Source: Selenomonadaceae bacterium
Lineage (GTDB): Bacteria; Bacillota; Negativicutes; Selenomonadales; Selenomonadaceae
DNA: 7,218 bases
NCBI GenBank assembly: GCA_016280345.1
Contig: JAEEGN010000272.1
Location: 1-7,218 of the forward strand
Direction: 5' to 3'
Positions within the stretch are counted from its first letter, which is position 1, and every line of letters starts with the position of its first letter. Below the pieces are notes generated by a model, which searched no databases, was not told the DNA's origin, and saw nothing but the letters and a program-made list of their open reading frames with translations. Shown here piece by piece: positions 6,009 through 7,218 of the stretch. A program made the translations under genes and the position numbers.

Positions 6009-7218
6009 TCAGAATGACCACCGGAGTCCGGCGTCCACCCGCCAATCGGTTGTGACCAGACCGCCGAAGGTTTTCTCAAAGGTGCCGTAAAGCGTGCAGC
6101 GTTGGCCGAGCTTTACCGTCCCGCCGAGTTCCAGCCCCCACCAGGTATCGCGGTAGTCCTGCCGGGTGGTCTTGACGGATTCGGCCCGGTAGTCGCTGTG
6201 CAGCCGCCCGCTGAACTCCCGGCACAGGGAAACGCGGGCAAAGCACGAGGCCCGCTCGCCGGCGAAGCCGACGCCGAGCCCCAGGCGGCCCACCAGGCTG
6301 TTGAACGGCGATTGGGAAACCGCCATCGCCGCCGGAGCGCCGGACAGGCCGGTCGCCCGCACCGTGTAATCCGCCGCCGAGAGGCGGCTGTAAGTGACCT
6401 CAGCCTGCGGCTCCCAGAAGAAGCCGCCGGCCAGCGGCAAACGGCAACCGTACTCCGCCGAGGCGGACCAGGCCCAGGTATCGTAGTCCCCCTCCGTCCG
6501 GTAGGCGCCGGTATCTAGCCGGAACCGATTCGAGAGCCGGCCTCCCTTCACGATGAAGTCAAGGTAATGGCCCCGTTCCCCCAGCCAGCTCCCGTACAGG
6601 CCGAGGTTCGCCCCGTAATTGTCGCCGCTGCCGCGGGCATAGGCAGAGCGTCCCTCCAGATAACTGGCGGCCATCCCCAGCCGCCAGCGCGAACCGGCCT
6701 GCCAGTCATAGCCCGCCTGTACCGTATGGTAATCGAGGCGGAAGTCCGCCCCCTGATCATGGCTGCTGGTCCGTCCGCGGTAGAAGCGGCCCCAGGCGCC
6801 CAGTTCCCCGGGCGCGAGGCGAAGGTCGCCCAGCCGCTTCATCAGGTCGTTCGTCTCCGCCCGCCAGGCCATCGCCGGGGCGGTCATGGCCGACTTCACG
6901 CCGCGCATCACCGCGGTCTCATAGGGACCGGTTTGGACGACAACCGCGGCCGGCGTCGCGGCAGGAACCGAAGTACTGACTTTGGCAGCACCGTTTTGAT
7001 TCGTTGCCGTTGAAGCGTCCGGCTTTTTCGCGGCATTGGCGGCCGGCACTTTGGCGGAGGTCGCCGGGGCGGGTGTCCCCTGCGCGGCGCTGGCCGGCGT
7101 TTTCGCCGCCGCCGGGTTTGTGGTGGCAGCGGGATTTTCCGGGGTGGGCAGCGGGAGGGGCTGGAGCTCCGCCGCGTCGCTGCCGCCATCGTCGCCGCTG
7201 TCAGCGGGCGGCGGAGGC
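6009..7218 (-). CDS. Autotransporter (type V secretion), linker and C-terminal beta-barrel; 5' end outside window
   Basis: The frame is open to the window edge and gives 402 visible residues. A GTG at 7049 is internal, not the start. The first ~95 visible residues are rich in Pro, Ala, Thr and Ser, a likely periplasmic or passenger linker. A helical segment follows (RAETNDLMKRLGDLR), then about 275 residues of alternating beta-strand pattern that begin at GELGAWGRFYRGRTSS and end in DAGLRWSF. A terminal Phe after alternating hydrophobic/aromatic residues is the signature for BAM-dependent outer-membrane insertion. The protein would place its N-terminal passenger on the cell surface; the passenger is outside the window, so its function cannot be judged. 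The barrel has four Cys (EYGCRL, ASCFARVSLC, GQRCTL), more than usual for this domain. The helicase gene starts 40 bp downstream with no terminator visible between them. Confidence 0.9.
   Translation of the reverse strand, partial: PPPPADSGDDGGSDAAELQPLPLPTPENPAATTNPAAAKTPASAAQGTPAPATSAKVPAANAAKKPDASTATNQNGAAKVSTSVPAATPAAVVVQTGPYETAVMRGVKSAMTAPAMAWRAETNDLMKRLGDLRLAPGELGAWGRFYRGRTSSHDQGADFRLDYHTVQAGYDWQAGSRWRLGMAASYLEGRSAYARGSGDNYGANLGLYGSWLGERGHYLDFIVKGGRLSNRFRLDTGAYRTEGDYDTWAWSASAEYGCRLPLAGGFFWEPQAEVTYSRLSAADYTVRATGLSGAPAAMAVSQSPFNSLVGRLGLGVGFAGERASCFARVSLCREFSGRLHSDYRAESVKTTRQDYRDTWWGLELGGTVKLGQRCTLYGTFEKTFGGLVTTDWRVDAGLRWSF

Noticed and set aside
3770..6055. A 761-codon open frame on the plus strand opposite the helicase
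   Set aside because: It is an Arg/His/Pro-rich antisense shadow caused by high GC at third positions. The minus strand encodes every helicase motif, and no ribosome binding site or family signature supports the plus frame.

Overview
The window looks like chromosomal DNA from a GC-rich, anaerobic, diderm Firmicute (Negativicutes type). This is inferred from gene content. Methylmalonyl-CoA mutase with its MeaB GTPase fits succinate/propionate interconversion. A type V autotransporter beta-barrel implies an outer membrane. The helicase resembles the PcrA/UvrD proteins of Firmicutes. No 16S or other marker gene is present, so the genus is not assigned.

Layout. Positions 2-1339 (+) hold the C-terminal ~445 residues of the B12-binding large subunit of methylmalonyl-CoA mutase. 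A 109-bp gap with two short hairpins leads to meaB (1449-2645, +), the GTPase chaperone of the same enzyme; the two form one metabolic unit. An intrinsic terminator (2647-2699) closes it. Next comes a ~200-nt non-coding leader (2712-2910) that folds into a long interrupted stem. Its 3' strand can instead pair with the Shine-Dalgarno of the following gene, so it looks like an RNA switch or structured leader. That gene (2914-3483, +; TTG start) encodes an MsrA-fold protein in which the nucleophilic Cys, the catalytic Glu and the active-site Asp all appear to be replaced. This leader plus degenerate MsrA is the most unusual part of the window.

Positions 3484-3811 hold no credible gene. They contain two strong terminator hairpins, a short direct repeat and a 10-bp-arm inverted repeat, and they separate convergent transcription units. 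On the minus strand an autotransporter (C-terminal part, 7218-6009, entering from beyond the window) is followed after 40 bp by a full-length UvrD/PcrA-type helicase (5968-3812). No terminator is visible between them, so they may share a transcript.

Most of the window is ordinary metabolic, repair and surface-protein content. I see no CRISPR array, tRNA, rRNA, insertion sequence or defence cassette.
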